Position numbers and translations under genes: made by a program. 64,000 bases of DNA. Source: Acidobacteriota bacterium. Its GTDB lineage: Bacteria; Acidobacteriota; Terriglobia; Terriglobales; Acidobacteriaceae. The notes beneath the pieces are model-generated. The model did no database searches, was not told the origin of the DNA, and worked only from the letters and a program-made list of their open reading frames with translations. Each line of letters starts with the position of its first letter. Positions within the stretch are counted from its first letter, which is position 1. Positions 1-8,263 of this stretch are shown piece by piece. The stretch is from the NCBI GenBank assembly GCA_013289795.1, contig JABCZH010000015.1, positions 1-64,000 on the forward strand. Reading direction: 5' to 3'.

Positions 1-540
1 GTCGCGGCGGATAAGCTTCAGATCTTTGTTTTGCGAACCGAGAAAAAACCCTAGCGGTATTTGGTGCATTACGATCAAATAATGGAGGCCATCCTGCGCG
101 TCTTTCTGCCAGGGGCCATCCGAGTCGCGGTGATATTGGTTGGTGCCGACAACGATAACCTCGTATGGCGGCTGCGAGTCACTCGGCCGGTTGAGCAGGT
201 GCACGCGGTCGGGTCCGGCGACGTGGAACACGGTTTCGGCAAGGCTGCCTTCGATCCGTTCTGACGTACAGCTGTGCATGTTATCTGCAATCAAGGCCCA
301 GGCAGCCTTGTTGACGACCTCATCGGGATTGTCCTTTACCGAAATGGCAACGGGGCCAATATCCTCATCCGTAAGGACCTGCGGGACATCCAGCGCCTCC
401 GATGTTTCCACGCGATGGGACCAGGCGCTGGGCTCGACCGAGAGCAATCTCCTCACGTGATCCCGAGCGTACCAGCGCATTGCCGCTGGGACGATCAGAA
501 GTGCGACCAGGATCACATAGGCTGAGGCCTTGAGTTTCAT
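1..540 (-). CDS. Hypothetical membrane-anchored protein, partial (3' end off the window)
   Basis: An open frame runs without a stop from an ATG at 538-540 to the left edge, giving 180 codons with the C-terminus missing. The start MKLKASAYVILVALLIVPAA looks like a signal peptide or signal anchor. The rest is a soluble, mixed-charge region containing two Cys (around DNMHSCTSE) and ends in an LKLIRRD stretch at the window edge. I do not recognise the family. Reading the same DNA on the plus strand gives only short overlapping frames of poor quality, so the minus-strand frame is the better choice. The next gene in the same direction ends at 778, leaving about 240 bp with no gene. Confidence 0.6.
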   Translation of the reverse strand, partial: MKLKASAYVILVALLIVPAAMRWYARDHVRRLLSVEPSAWSHRVETSEALDVPQVLTDEDIGPVAISVKDNPDEVVNKAAWALIADNMHSCTSERIEGSLAETVFHVAGPDRVHLLNRPSDSQPPYEVIVVGTNQYHRDSDGPWQKDAQDGLHYLIVMHQIPLGFFLGSQNKDLKLIRRD

Positions 541-777
541 TGCTTTGGATTCACGATAGTGCCTTGGCCGAATCGACACCGAACGAAATCCCACGAAGGT
601 GGTTACCCTAGTACCGAATCGACGCTTGTTCTACCTCAACTTCCGTTGACGCTCACGAGCGCTATGCTAGGTGTTGAAATCAGGCGATTGTACTCATCGA
701 CCCCTTCAAATCAGCGCAAAGGGTGGTTCGCCCGGATCCCTCGAGCGCCAAAAGAAGGCGCGTCGGGATGACAAGCG

Positions 778-2238
778 CTAAGCGATGGGGACCGTGAAGT
801 AGAAGACCGATCCGTGGCCGGGTTGGCTGGTGACTCCGATTTCACCGCCGTGCAGCTCCACAATGGCTTTGGCGATGGCCAGACCCATGCCCGTGCCCTG
901 GACCTGCAAGCGGTGATTGCGGCCACGGTAGAACTTTTCGAAGATCAGGGACTGGTCGAAGTCGTCGATTCCCGGGCCGCGATCGGCGATGCTGACCATC
1001 AGCGAGCGATTCTTGACTTCGCTGGCAATCTGAATGGGCGACCCGGGTGCGGAATACTTCGCGGCGTTCTCCAGAAGTTGGGCGATGACTTCGGAAATGC
1101 GATGCACGTCGATGCGGACGGGCGGAAGGTTGTCCGGAAGAACGGTGCTGACCGCGTGCCCGGCGAGCGCGGTCGAGAGTCTGGCGATGGCATCGTCGAT
1201 GGCCTCCTGAATTTGATGCGCGCCGAAATGCAATTCCACTTGGTGGGCGTCCAACTGGCTCATTTCAGCGGCTTCGCCGACCAGGCGGTCGAGGCGGTCG
1301 CTTTCTTCGTTGATGACGGTGAGCAGTTCGAGGCGCTGAGTCCCATCCAGGCCACGATTCGAGAGCAGGGAAGTGACGGAAGCCTTGATGCCGGTGAGAG
1401 GGGTGCGAAATTCGTGAGTGACGGAATCGAGAAGGGCGGAGCGCAGTTGTTCGCCTTCCCGCGCGGCTTCGGCCTTGCTCAACTTCTCGATGGCACCGGC
1501 GCGCTCGACGGCGATGGCAATCAGGCTGCTCAACGCCTCTAAAGTTTCGCGGGAAAGGGCAGCGCCGGCAATTCCCAGACTCCCCACAACCCGCACCCCC
1601 AGCCTCAAGGGCACGACTGCCACGCGAGCCTCGGAATCGATTTTCGGTTCACCACGCATACAAACCAATTGCAGATCGTGGATGTCCAGTACATGGGTGG
1701 CGGAATCGGAACGGTAGATGTCAGGCCGGTTCGGCAAAGAGACGGCGGCGGACGCTACTCCGAAACCATCCACGATGAAGCGTGGAATCTTGTTCAGCAG
1801 TTCCGCGGCGTTGTCACTGGTGAGCAATTGCTGGCTGAACAGGTATAGCTGTTCGGTCTCCTTCCGGCGCTCGTGCGCGCTCTGGGCTTCACGGCGGGCG
1901 CGCTCTGCCAACTGGCTGGCAATGATGGCGGTAACCAGGAATGCGGTCAGAGCAACCCAGTTTTGGGGATCTGCGATGGTCAACGTACCGATGGGGGGAA
2001 GAAAATAATAGTTGAAGGCCAGTGTGGCCAGCAGAGCCATGAACACAGCGGGGCGCAGTCCCCAGTTGGCGGAGACTATGAGGATGCCGACCAGAAAAGT
2101 GAGGGCAACTGTGGTCGGGTTCACGAGCAGCACGGTGCGGTAAACCACGACCAGCAGCGCCACCGTGGCAGCGGAGGCGGCGTAGGGAAGAGCCGGCCTG
2201 ACCGGGGACGATTTCACGCAGGCGATTGTAACTGACAT
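778..2238 (-). CDS. Membrane sensor histidine kinase, C-terminal half of a split KdpD
   Basis: 486-residue histidine kinase corresponding to the second half of classical KdpD. It has four closely spaced membrane helices (DUF4118-like, about residues 10-110), a GAF-like region (about 125-245), HisKA with the phospho-acceptor in SVTHEFRTPLTG, and HATPase_c with a G-P-G-I-D box and GTGMGLAIAK. The gene is divergent from the KdpD N-terminal sensor/Usp gene at 2274, with only 35 bp between starts. I chose the ATG at 2238 because the upstream TTG at 2265 would overlap the diverging gene. Inference: the two polypeptides together do the job of one KdpD that phosphorylates KdpE. It could instead be a separate kinase of the DUF4118 class. 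Confidence 0.85.
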   Translation of the reverse strand: MSVTIACVKSSPVRPALPYAASAATVALLVVVYRTVLLVNPTTVALTFLVGILIVSANWGLRPAVFMALLATLAFNYYFLPPIGTLTIADPQNWVALTAFLVTAIIASQLAERARREAQSAHERRKETEQLYLFSQQLLTSDNAAELLNKIPRFIVDGFGVASAAVSLPNRPDIYRSDSATHVLDIHDLQLVCMRGEPKIDSEARVAVVPLRLGVRVVGSLGIAGAALSRETLEALSSLIAIAVERAGAIEKLSKAEAAREGEQLRSALLDSVTHEFRTPLTGIKASVTSLLSNRGLDGTQRLELLTVINEESDRLDRLVGEAAEMSQLDAHQVELHFGAHQIQEAIDDAIARLSTALAGHAVSTVLPDNLPPVRIDVHRISEVIAQLLENAAKYSAPGSPIQIASEVKNRSLMVSIADRGPGIDDFDQSLIFEKFYRGRNHRLQVQGTGMGLAIAKAIVELHGGEIGVTSQPGHGSVFYFTVPIA

Positions 2239-2273
2239 CGACAATTTTGTTCTGCTCAACGACAATATCCGCG

Positions 2274-3395
2274 ATGACCAAAACGCCCGAACAATGGCTG
2301 GAGGAAACTTCGCCCGCGAAGAGAGGCGGAGTGCTCAAACTGTTTATGGGTTACGCGCCGGGTGTAGGGAAGACCTACAGCATGTTGAGCGAAGCCATTC
2401 GGCGCCATAGCCGCGGCGAGGATGTGGTGGTGGGAGTGATTGAATCCCACGGGCGCAAGGCGACGGCTGACCTGGCCACGCAATTGGAGAGCGTGCCGCG
2501 AAAGAAGCTCGAATACAAAGGCACGATCTTCGACGAGATGGACGTGGATGCCATCCTGGCCCGCAAACCGCGCGTGGCTTTGGTGGACGAACTCGCACAC
2601 ACCAACGTGGAGGGCAGTAAACACGCCAAGCGTTATCAGGACGTGCTGGAGCTGCTCGATGCCGGCATCGACGTACTCTCGACCATGAACATTCAGCATC
2701 TGGAGAGCATTACTCCGACGGTGCAGAGCATAACCGGCATTACGGTGCGTGAAACCGTGCCCGACTGGGTGCTTAAGCGGGTGGATGAAGTTGTGATGTC
2801 GGACCTGACGCCGGAGGCGCTGCAGAACCGCATGCGGCGCGGCGACATCTATCCGCTGGACCGAGTTGACCGTGCGCTGGGTAATTTCTTTCGCCCTGGA
2901 AACCTTATTGCCCTGCGCGAACTGGCGCTGCGCCAGGTGGCACAGGAAGTGGATCGCAGCCTGGAATCGTATCGAGAAAAGGATGACAGCAGCGCGACGG
3001 TTGCGGTGCGGGAGCGGATCGCAGTTTGTATCAGCTCAAATCCCGCTGCTCAGTATCTGATTGCCCGCGGAGCGCGCATGGCGCAGGCGATGAATGGCGA
3101 ACTTTATGTGGTGTACGTGGACCTGGGCCAGGACGGCAGCGAAGCCAACCAGAAGACACTGGCGGCGAACGTGCAGTTTGCGGAGAACGTAGGCGCGCAG
3201 GTTGAAAAGCGGACGGGGAAAAGCGTGGCACAGGTGGTGGCCGATTTCGTCCGGGCGAAGCACATTACCCAAGTTGTGTTTGGACGTTCGGCGACTATGG
3301 GAGTGAAACGATACTTGTATCTCTCGGCGATTCACAAGTTTCTGCGCGATGCGCCACCGGTTGACGTTCATATTGTCACGCAGGAGCCTTCCTGA
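2274..3395 (+). CDS. kdpD: KdpD N-terminal sensor domain plus Usp domain (truncated KdpD, no kinase)
   Basis: 373 residues. The KdpD sensor domain (about 18-227) carries a Walker A (GYAPGVGKT) and the family signature around VALVDELAHTN. A universal-stress-protein domain (about 240-370) has FGRSATMGVKRYL near its end. The protein stops there: the membrane, HisKA and HATPase parts of full-length KdpD (about 890 residues) are absent and are encoded divergently at 778-2238. In full-length KdpD this part is cytoplasmic and modulates kinase activity in response to potassium and nucleotide. The ATG at 2274 was preferred over an upstream TTG that would overlap the neighbour. kdpE follows after 6 bp, so the two are probably co-transcribed. 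Confidence 0.9.
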   Translation: MTKTPEQWLEETSPAKRGGVLKLFMGYAPGVGKTYSMLSEAIRRHSRGEDVVVGVIESHGRKATADLATQLESVPRKKLEYKGTIFDEMDVDAILARKPRVALVDELAHTNVEGSKHAKRYQDVLELLDAGIDVLSTMNIQHLESITPTVQSITGITVRETVPDWVLKRVDEVVMSDLTPEALQNRMRRGDIYPLDRVDRALGNFFRPGNLIALRELALRQVAQEVDRSLESYREKDDSSATVAVRERIAVCISSNPAAQYLIARGARMAQAMNGELYVVYVDLGQDGSEANQKTLAANVQFAENVGAQVEKRTGKSVAQVVADFVRAKHITQVVFGRSATMGVKRYLYLSAIHKFLRDAPPVDVHIVTQEPS

Positions 3396-3401
3396 TTCGC
3401 G

Positions 3402-4094
3402 ATGAGCGAGCGCCGCCGTATTCTCGTAGTGGACGACGAACCGCAAATCACGCGGGTGTTGCGGACCAGCCTATCCAGCCAGGGCTATGACATTCGCGTG
3501 GCGAACGATGGAGAGACCGCCCTCGAAATCATGAAAGATTGGACGCCTGATCTGGTGGTGACGGATCTCTCCATGCCCAACATGGACGGACTGGAGCTTT
3601 GCCGGAAGCTGCGGGTCACGAGCCAGGTTCCCATCATCGTACTTTCGGTGCGTGGTGAGGAACGAACAAAAGTGCAAGCGCTTGATGCGGGAGCTGATGA
3701 CTACGTTACCAAGCCTTTCGGAATTGAGGAATTGCTGGCGCGGGTGCGGGCGTCGCTGCGACGAGCTCCGGCTGAGAATGGGCAGACGTCGGTCATTGAG
3801 GCCGGTGACTTTCGAATTGACCTGGCTGCCCACAAGGTGACCGTGCGCAAGCGCGAAGTGCGTCTGACCCCAAAAGAGTTTGACTTGCTCGTCTACCTGG
3901 CCCGCCACGCGGGCAGGGTCGTTACTCACCGAGCTCTGCTGGGCGCGATCTGGGGTGGTCAGAGTACGGAGCAGGTGGAGTATCTGCGAGTGTTTGTCGG
4001 ACAGTTGCGCAAGAAACTCGAACCTGAAGCTTCGTCTCCGCGCTACATCGTCACCGAGCCCTGGGTTGGATATCGCTTCGAACCGGGCAAGTAA
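3402..4094 (+). CDS. kdpE: KdpE, OmpR-family response regulator of K+ uptake
   Basis: 230 residues in the standard two-domain order. The receiver (about 1-118) has the DDE acidic pocket near residue 11, phospho-Asp in DLVVTDLSMP and Lys in YVTKPF. The OmpR/PhoB winged helix (about 130-228) contains LTPKEFDLLVYLARHAGRVV and ends with RYIVTEPWVGYRF. It lies 6 bp after the truncated kdpD. Phosphorylated KdpE is known to activate kdpFABC. Three CTTTACG-like repeats with 11-bp phasing upstream of both following transcription units are candidate binding sites. Confidence 0.93.
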   Translation: MSERRRILVVDDEPQITRVLRTSLSSQGYDIRVANDGETALEIMKDWTPDLVVTDLSMPNMDGLELCRKLRVTSQVPIIVLSVRGEERTKVQALDAGADDYVTKPFGIEELLARVRASLRRAPAENGQTSVIEAGDFRIDLAAHKVTVRKREVRLTPKEFDLLVYLARHAGRVVTHRALLGAIWGGQSTEQVEYLRVFVGQLRKKLEPEASSPRYIVTEPWVGYRFEPGK

Positions 4095-4131
4095 TTCCTC
4101 TGTTTTCTGTCCGTTGCTTCGTAACGCACAT

Positions 4132-4160
4132 TCTACGAACTCTTTATTCAATCCTTACGG
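4132..4160 (+). promoter_or_regulatory. Candidate KdpE operator, copy 1
   Basis: Three degenerate heptamers, TTCTACG (4132-4138), CTTTATT (4143-4149) and CCTTACG (4154-4160), start exactly 11 bp apart. This is the helical phasing used by OmpR-family dimers on direct repeats. A TCTAAT at 4171-4176 could be the -10 box for the small gene at 4218. They resemble the exact CTTTACG repeats before the porin/kdp operon. KdpE binding is inferred from that match and from the neighbouring kdpE. Confidence 0.45.
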
Positions 4161-4217
4161 CGTTCGATTTCTAATCAGTTGAGTTGAAGACAGAGAGGTA
4201 GAAGGGCCAGGAATCTT

Positions 4218-4475
4218 ATGTCATCCATGAATAACGTATGCGCTGAAGACTTAGCCAAGCTTTTCCATCACTACCATGAAGCTCTTGCCCATGACTTCCA
4301 CGGGCAAGCGAGCCGGGAAGCGGAAGTTTCCTGGGAGCAGGCGCAGCAAAACGAACGCAAATTGATGATTGCGGCTGCCCGACTGACGCTGTTGGAACTG
4401 GCGGCATCGTCCGAGGGAGAGCGAACCGATCGCAAGTACTTCGCCAAGCCTGGCGAGGCGGATTGGGGCTGCTAG
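4218..4475 (+). CDS. Small hypothetical protein, possibly Kdp-regulated
   Basis: 85 residues, predicted soluble and mostly helical, rich in Ala and Glu, with no signal peptide or membrane segment; ends DWGC. AGGA at 4209-4212 gives a suitable ribosome site for the ATG at 4218. I recognise no family. It sits between kdpE and the porin-kdp operon, on the same strand, with its own upstream region carrying KdpE-like repeats. This suggests co-regulation with potassium uptake, but no function can be assigned. Confidence 0.6.
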   Translation: MSSMNNVCAEDLAKLFHHYHEALAHDFHGQASREAEVSWEQAQQNERKLMIAAARLTLLELAASSEGERTDRKYFAKPGEADWGC

Positions 4476-4502
4476 TGTCGCTGGCTGGATAGAGGCGGGA
4501 GG

Positions 4503-4542
4503 CTTTACGAAGTCTTTACGAACTGCTTAGCCCACCTTTACG
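4503..4542 (+). promoter_or_regulatory. Candidate KdpE operator, copy 2
   Basis: Three perfect CTTTACG copies lie at 4503-4509, 4514-4520 and 4536-4542, with start-to-start spacing of 11 and 22 bp (one and two helical turns). They are 70-110 bp upstream of the porin start. The E. coli KdpE site is also a T-rich direct repeat containing TTTATA/TTTACA, so this is the best candidate activator site for the porin-kdpFABC operon. Confidence 0.55.
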
Positions 4543-4610
4543 CTGCGGGTTGTCAACTCGTATTCCGCGTCTTCCAAAATAACCAAACGGTTGGAATGGA
4601 GATCTCAGGT

Positions 4611-6245
4611 ATGGATCGCACAAATGTGCTGCGCTTGATGGACGCCGGCAGGCGGATCGCTTTCATAGTCTTGTTGTTCGCAGCGTTCTTGACACCGGCG
4701 TCGTTTGCCCAGCAGCAGTCGAGTGACGCTCCCGCTATAACTTCGGGAACTTCGGTGAGCGGAGATCAGCCAATACCCCCGGCGGTCGCAAAAGAGCTCG
4801 ACGCCATGAAGAAGCGCATCGAACAACTCGAAGCGGAACTGGAGAAGAAGAACGCTCCGCCCGCGGCGGTGGACTCGGCGAAAGTGGTTGGATCGACAAC
4901 GCCGGATCCCATGGCTTCTTCAGTGCCACCAGCAAGTAGTCTCTCGGCCAGCACCGAGCTTTCCACGGCCACCAAACCCGCCAAGGAAGAACCTTTTGCC
5001 TTTGCGGATTGGACCTGGCTGAATGGCAATGCGCGTAATAAGACGCCGGCTTTCGATTCGAAATTCTTCACGCCGGAATTCCGGGCGGACGTGGACTATA
5101 TCTACGACTTGAACCATCCCAAGGATGACACCATCGGTGGATCGAGCGAAGTATTCCGGTCGAATGAAATTCAGGTGACACAACTCGGCGTCGGGGGCGA
5201 CTTCCACTATGACAACGTTCGCGGCCGGCTGATGACCCAGTTTGGGATGTATTCCACGACCACGCCACGCAATGACGCCAGCCCCGCGCGCGGGCAATGG
5301 GACCTTGCCAATGCCTATCGCTACGTTTCGGAGGCGTACGGCGGGTATCACATCAACGCGTTGCACGGAATCAACATCGACGCCGGAATCTTCATGTCGT
5401 ACATCGGGCTTTTCAGTTACTACAACTTCGACAACTGGGCGTATCAGCCATCCTACGTTTCGTCGAACACACCATGGTTTTTCAATGGATTGCGGGTACA
5501 GATGTTTCCCACTGCACACCTCAAGATTGAGCCCTGGATCATCAATGGGTGGCAGTCGTACGGGAGGTTCAATGGCAGGTTGGGCGTGGGTGGGCAGATT
5601 TTGTGGCGTCCAACTGGCTGGCTTTCGGTGGTTGGAAATCAATATGCGTTGGGCGAGGATGCGCTGAACACCCCAGGTCGCGTGCGCTATCACACGGACG
5701 ACAGCGTCGAAGTGAAGTACTACGACCATCCTGAGAACTTCTTGAGCAAGGCTGCCTTTTCGCTGACCGGCGATATGGGATGCGAGCATGGCGGCGGCGT
5801 GAGCTGTGCTGGGAATTCGGCGAAGGGGCCAAAGCAGGACTTCCTGGGTTTCATGCTTTACAACCGCTTGTGGTTCCACAGGGACCGTTACGGCTTTACA
5901 GTCGGCGGGGGCAAGATTAACAATCCCGGCCGCTACCTGGTGCTGCTGCCGCCGATCAATGGGGCGACTGCGGCTTCGGGGACGCCTTACTTTACTGAGA
6001 ATCCCGGCGATCCGTATAAGGCGTGGGATCTTTCCGAGACTTTCGACTATCTGCCCAGCCAGTACTTAACTTTCCGCTGGGAGTTTGATCACCGGGCGGC
6101 GAATGTGCCGTATTTCTCGGGCAAAGGCGGGATCACGCCTCCGCAGGGCAACACTGGCGCGCCGGGTTCGCTGGTCCCAGGTTTTACTCCGGACCTGGTG
6201 AAAGACGAGAACCGGCTGGATCTGTCGATACTGGTTAAGTTCTGA
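4611..6245 (+). CDS. Outer-membrane beta-barrel (porin-like) protein at the head of the kdp operon
   Basis: 544 residues. It has an N-terminal signal peptide (IAFIVLLFAAFLTPASFAQQ), then a short coiled coil (KELDAMKKRIEQLEAELEKK). A long aromatic-rich region with alternating polar and hydrophobic residues follows and ends in LDLSILVKF, a typical barrel C-terminus with final Phe. GGAG at 4598-4601 favours the ATG at 4611; an upstream in-frame ATG at 4596 is possible. The gene is followed after 26 bp by the small peptide gene and kdpFABC. Inference: a channel giving K+ access to the periplasm when Kdp is induced. Substrate specificity cannot be read from sequence. Confidence 0.8.
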   Translation: MDRTNVLRLMDAGRRIAFIVLLFAAFLTPASFAQQQSSDAPAITSGTSVSGDQPIPPAVAKELDAMKKRIEQLEAELEKKNAPPAAVDSAKVVGSTTPDPMASSVPPASSLSASTELSTATKPAKEEPFAFADWTWLNGNARNKTPAFDSKFFTPEFRADVDYIYDLNHPKDDTIGGSSEVFRSNEIQVTQLGVGGDFHYDNVRGRLMTQFGMYSTTTPRNDASPARGQWDLANAYRYVSEAYGGYHINALHGINIDAGIFMSYIGLFSYYNFDNWAYQPSYVSSNTPWFFNGLRVQMFPTAHLKIEPWIINGWQSYGRFNGRLGVGGQILWRPTGWLSVVGNQYALGEDALNTPGRVRYHTDDSVEVKYYDHPENFLSKAAFSLTGDMGCEHGGGVSCAGNSAKGPKQDFLGFMLYNRLWFHRDRYGFTVGGGKINNPGRYLVLLPPINGATAASGTPYFTENPGDPYKAWDLSETFDYLPSQYLTFRWEFDHRAANVPYFSGKGGITPPQGNTGAPGSLVPGFTPDLVKDENRLDLSILVKF

Positions 6246-6271
6246 GCAGGCGACGCTTGGGAGATTGATTT

Positions 6272-6358
6272 ATGCAGGATGCTCTGTGGATTGCAGTCAC
6301 CATCGCGTTTTTTTTGCTCGCGATCGGCTACGTGCGGTTCTGTGACCGCATTCGTTGA
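6272..6358 (+). CDS. 28-residue single-pass membrane peptide, Kdp-associated
   Basis: The translation begins MQDALWIAVTIAFFLLAIGY and ends VRFCDRIR: one hydrophobic helix with a positive C-terminus, much like KdpF but a distinct sequence. GGGAG at 6259-6263 lies 8 bp before the ATG. It sits between the porin and kdpF in a tight operon. From memory, short peptides with a similar LALGYVxxCDR ending occur upstream of kdp genes in other phyla, so I think it is real. An accessory or assembly role for the KdpABC complex is inferred only. Confidence 0.65.
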   Translation: MQDALWIAVTIAFFLLAIGYVRFCDRIR

Positions 6359-6369
6359 GGAGAAATGCC

Positions 6370-6459
6370 GTGAGTGCTGAGTCGATCATCATGTTGCTGG
6401 TGAGTGCCGGGCTGATGGTCTATCTGTTGTACGCGCTGTTGCGTCCGGAGAAATTCTGA
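6370..6459 (+). CDS. kdpF: KdpF, small subunit of K+-transporting ATPase
   Basis: 29 residues from a GTG start, one membrane helix, ending in the KdpF signature [15 protein letters not shown] at 6359-6363 gives a 6-bp spaced ribosome site for the GTG. The stop codon overlaps the kdpA start (TGATG), implying translational coupling. KdpF is known to stabilise the KdpABC complex in the inner membrane. Confidence 0.9.
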   Translation: MSAESIIMLLVSAGLMVYLLYALLRPEKF

Positions 6460-8255
6460 TGACGGCAAATGGCTGGTTCCAGATTCTCTTGTTTCTCGCG
6501 CTCATTCTTGCGGTCACCAAGCCGCTGGGCGTGTTCATGGCGCGGGTGTTCAATCGAGAGCGGACCTTTCTGGATGTATTGGTGCGGCCGCTGGAGCGGC
6601 TGCTCTATCGCATAACCGGTGTCGATGAAAACCACGATATGGCGTGGACTGAGTATGCGTTTTGCATGCTGTTGTTCAGCGCCGTTTCCATGCTGCTGCT
6701 CTACGGGATTCTGCGATTGCAACAGGTTCTGCCGTGGAATCCGCAAAGACTTGCGGCGGTGGCTCCCGGACTGGCGTTCAATACAGCCGCATCTTTCACC
6801 ACCAATACCAACTGGCAGAACTATTCGGGTGAATCCGCCATGAGTTATCTGACCCAGATGGCGGGGCTGGCGTATCACAATTTCACTTCGGCGGCGGTGG
6901 GAATTGCGCTGGCGATCGCCTTCATTCGCGGCATTGCGCGACGGGAGAAGGAGACGATCGGTAACTTCTGGGTAGACATGACGCGGGCAACGCTCTGGGT
7001 GTTGCTGCCAATGTGCATCGTGGGTGCGTTGTTGCTGGTCTCGCAGGGGGTGGTGCAGAATCTGCGGCCCTATGACACGGCGAAGCTGGTCGAGCCGCAG
7101 CAAGTGCAGAAAACCGGCGCTGATGGAAAGCCGATGGTGAGCGCGGAGGGTAAGCCAGTGATGGATAACGCTACCGATCAGACCATCGCGCAGGGGCCAG
7201 TCGCGTCGCAGGAAGTGATCAAAGAGCTGGGTACGAATGGCGGTGGCTTTTTCAATGCAAACAGCGCGCATCCCTTCGAGAACCCGACGCCGTTCAGCAA
7301 CTATCTGGAAATGATTTTCATTTTTGCCATTCCTGCGGGACTGACTTACACCCTGGGGCGCATGACCGGGTCAGCGCGTCATGGGTGGGCGGTTTGGGCG
7401 GCGATGGCGTTCTTGTTTTTCTGTGGAGTCACGGCGGCGTACTGGGCCGAGGCTAAAGGGAATCCGCTGCTGGCGGGAGTTGATCAACGCGTATCCGCCA
7501 CTCAGCCCGGCGGAAATATGGAAGGCAAGGAGGTCCGCTTCGGGATTGCGAATTCCGCATTGTTCGCGACGGTGACCACGGACGCGAGTTGCGGGGCCGT
7601 GAACGGATTTCACGATTCCTTTACACCGCTGGGCGGCATGGTTCCATTGGTCAACATCATCCTTAGCGAAGTGGTGTTCGGCGGCGTGGGCGCCGGTCTA
7701 TACGGCGTTTTGATCTACGTGGTGCTGGCGGTGTTCATCGCGGGGCTCATGGTGGGCCGCACGCCGGAGTATCTGGGCAAGAAGATCGAAGCGTACGACG
7801 TGAAGATGGCGATGCTGGTGACGCTGGTGTTTCCGCTGGTGATTCTCACGTTTACGGCGATCTCGTCGGTGGAGGGGTTCGGCACTTCGAGCATTACTAA
7901 TCCGGGCCCTCATGGCTTCACCCAGGTGCTTTACGCTTTTGTGTCGCAAGCGGGCAACAATGGTTCTGCATTCGGGGGGCTGAACGGAAACACGCCCTGG
8001 TACAACACGTCGGGCGCGATCACGATGCTGGTGGGACGGTTCTTCATGGTCCTGCCGATGCTGGCCATTGCCGGGAACCTGGCGAAGAACAAGTATGTGC
8101 CACCGTCTCTGGGAACGTTTCCAGTGACCACACCGTTATTCAGCGTGTTGCTGGTGGGAGTAATTGTGATCGTCGGCGCACTGACGTTTTTCCCCGCGCT
8201 CAGCCTGGGACCAATCCTCGAACATTTGATGATGACTGCGGGCAAGACCTTCTGA
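6459..8255 (+). CDS. kdpA: KdpA, potassium-translocating subunit of the Kdp ATPase
   Basis: 598 residues, normal for KdpA. It is a polytopic membrane protein of the SKT/Trk-like fold with four pore-loop motifs visible in order: [45 protein letters not shown] and [11 protein letters not shown]. It selects and conducts K+ and hands energy coupling to KdpB. The start overlaps the kdpF stop, and kdpB begins 8 bp after its end. A charged loop between the second and third helices is longer than in E. coli ([18 protein letters not shown]), which is common in non-enteric KdpA. Confidence 0.97.
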   Translation: MTANGWFQILLFLALILAVTKPLGVFMARVFNRERTFLDVLVRPLERLLYRITGVDENHDMAWTEYAFCMLLFSAVSMLLLYGILRLQQVLPWNPQRLAAVAPGLAFNTAASFTTNTNWQNYSGESAMSYLTQMAGLAYHNFTSAAVGIALAIAFIRGIARREKETIGNFWVDMTRATLWVLLPMCIVGALLLVSQGVVQNLRPYDTAKLVEPQQVQKTGADGKPMVSAEGKPVMDNATDQTIAQGPVASQEVIKELGTNGGGFFNANSAHPFENPTPFSNYLEMIFIFAIPAGLTYTLGRMTGSARHGWAVWAAMAFLFFCGVTAAYWAEAKGNPLLAGVDQRVSATQPGGNMEGKEVRFGIANSALFATVTTDASCGAVNGFHDSFTPLGGMVPLVNIILSEVVFGGVGAGLYGVLIYVVLAVFIAGLMVGRTPEYLGKKIEAYDVKMAMLVTLVFPLVILTFTAISSVEGFGTSSITNPGPHGFTQVLYAFVSQAGNNGSAFGGLNGNTPWYNTSGAITMLVGRFFMVLPMLAIAGNLAKNKYVPPSLGTFPVTTPLFSVLLVGVIVIVGALTFFPALSLGPILEHLMMTAGKTF

Positions 8256-8263
8256 GAACGTAA

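Noticed and set aside
814-1542. 242-codon plus-strand open frame
   Set aside because: It lies wholly opposite the histidine kinase gene, whose domains are clear; its translation is low-complexity and fits no fold.
4920-5879. 319-codon minus-strand open frame
   Set aside because: Shadow of the porin-like gene; no ribosome site, signal peptide or recognisable motif.
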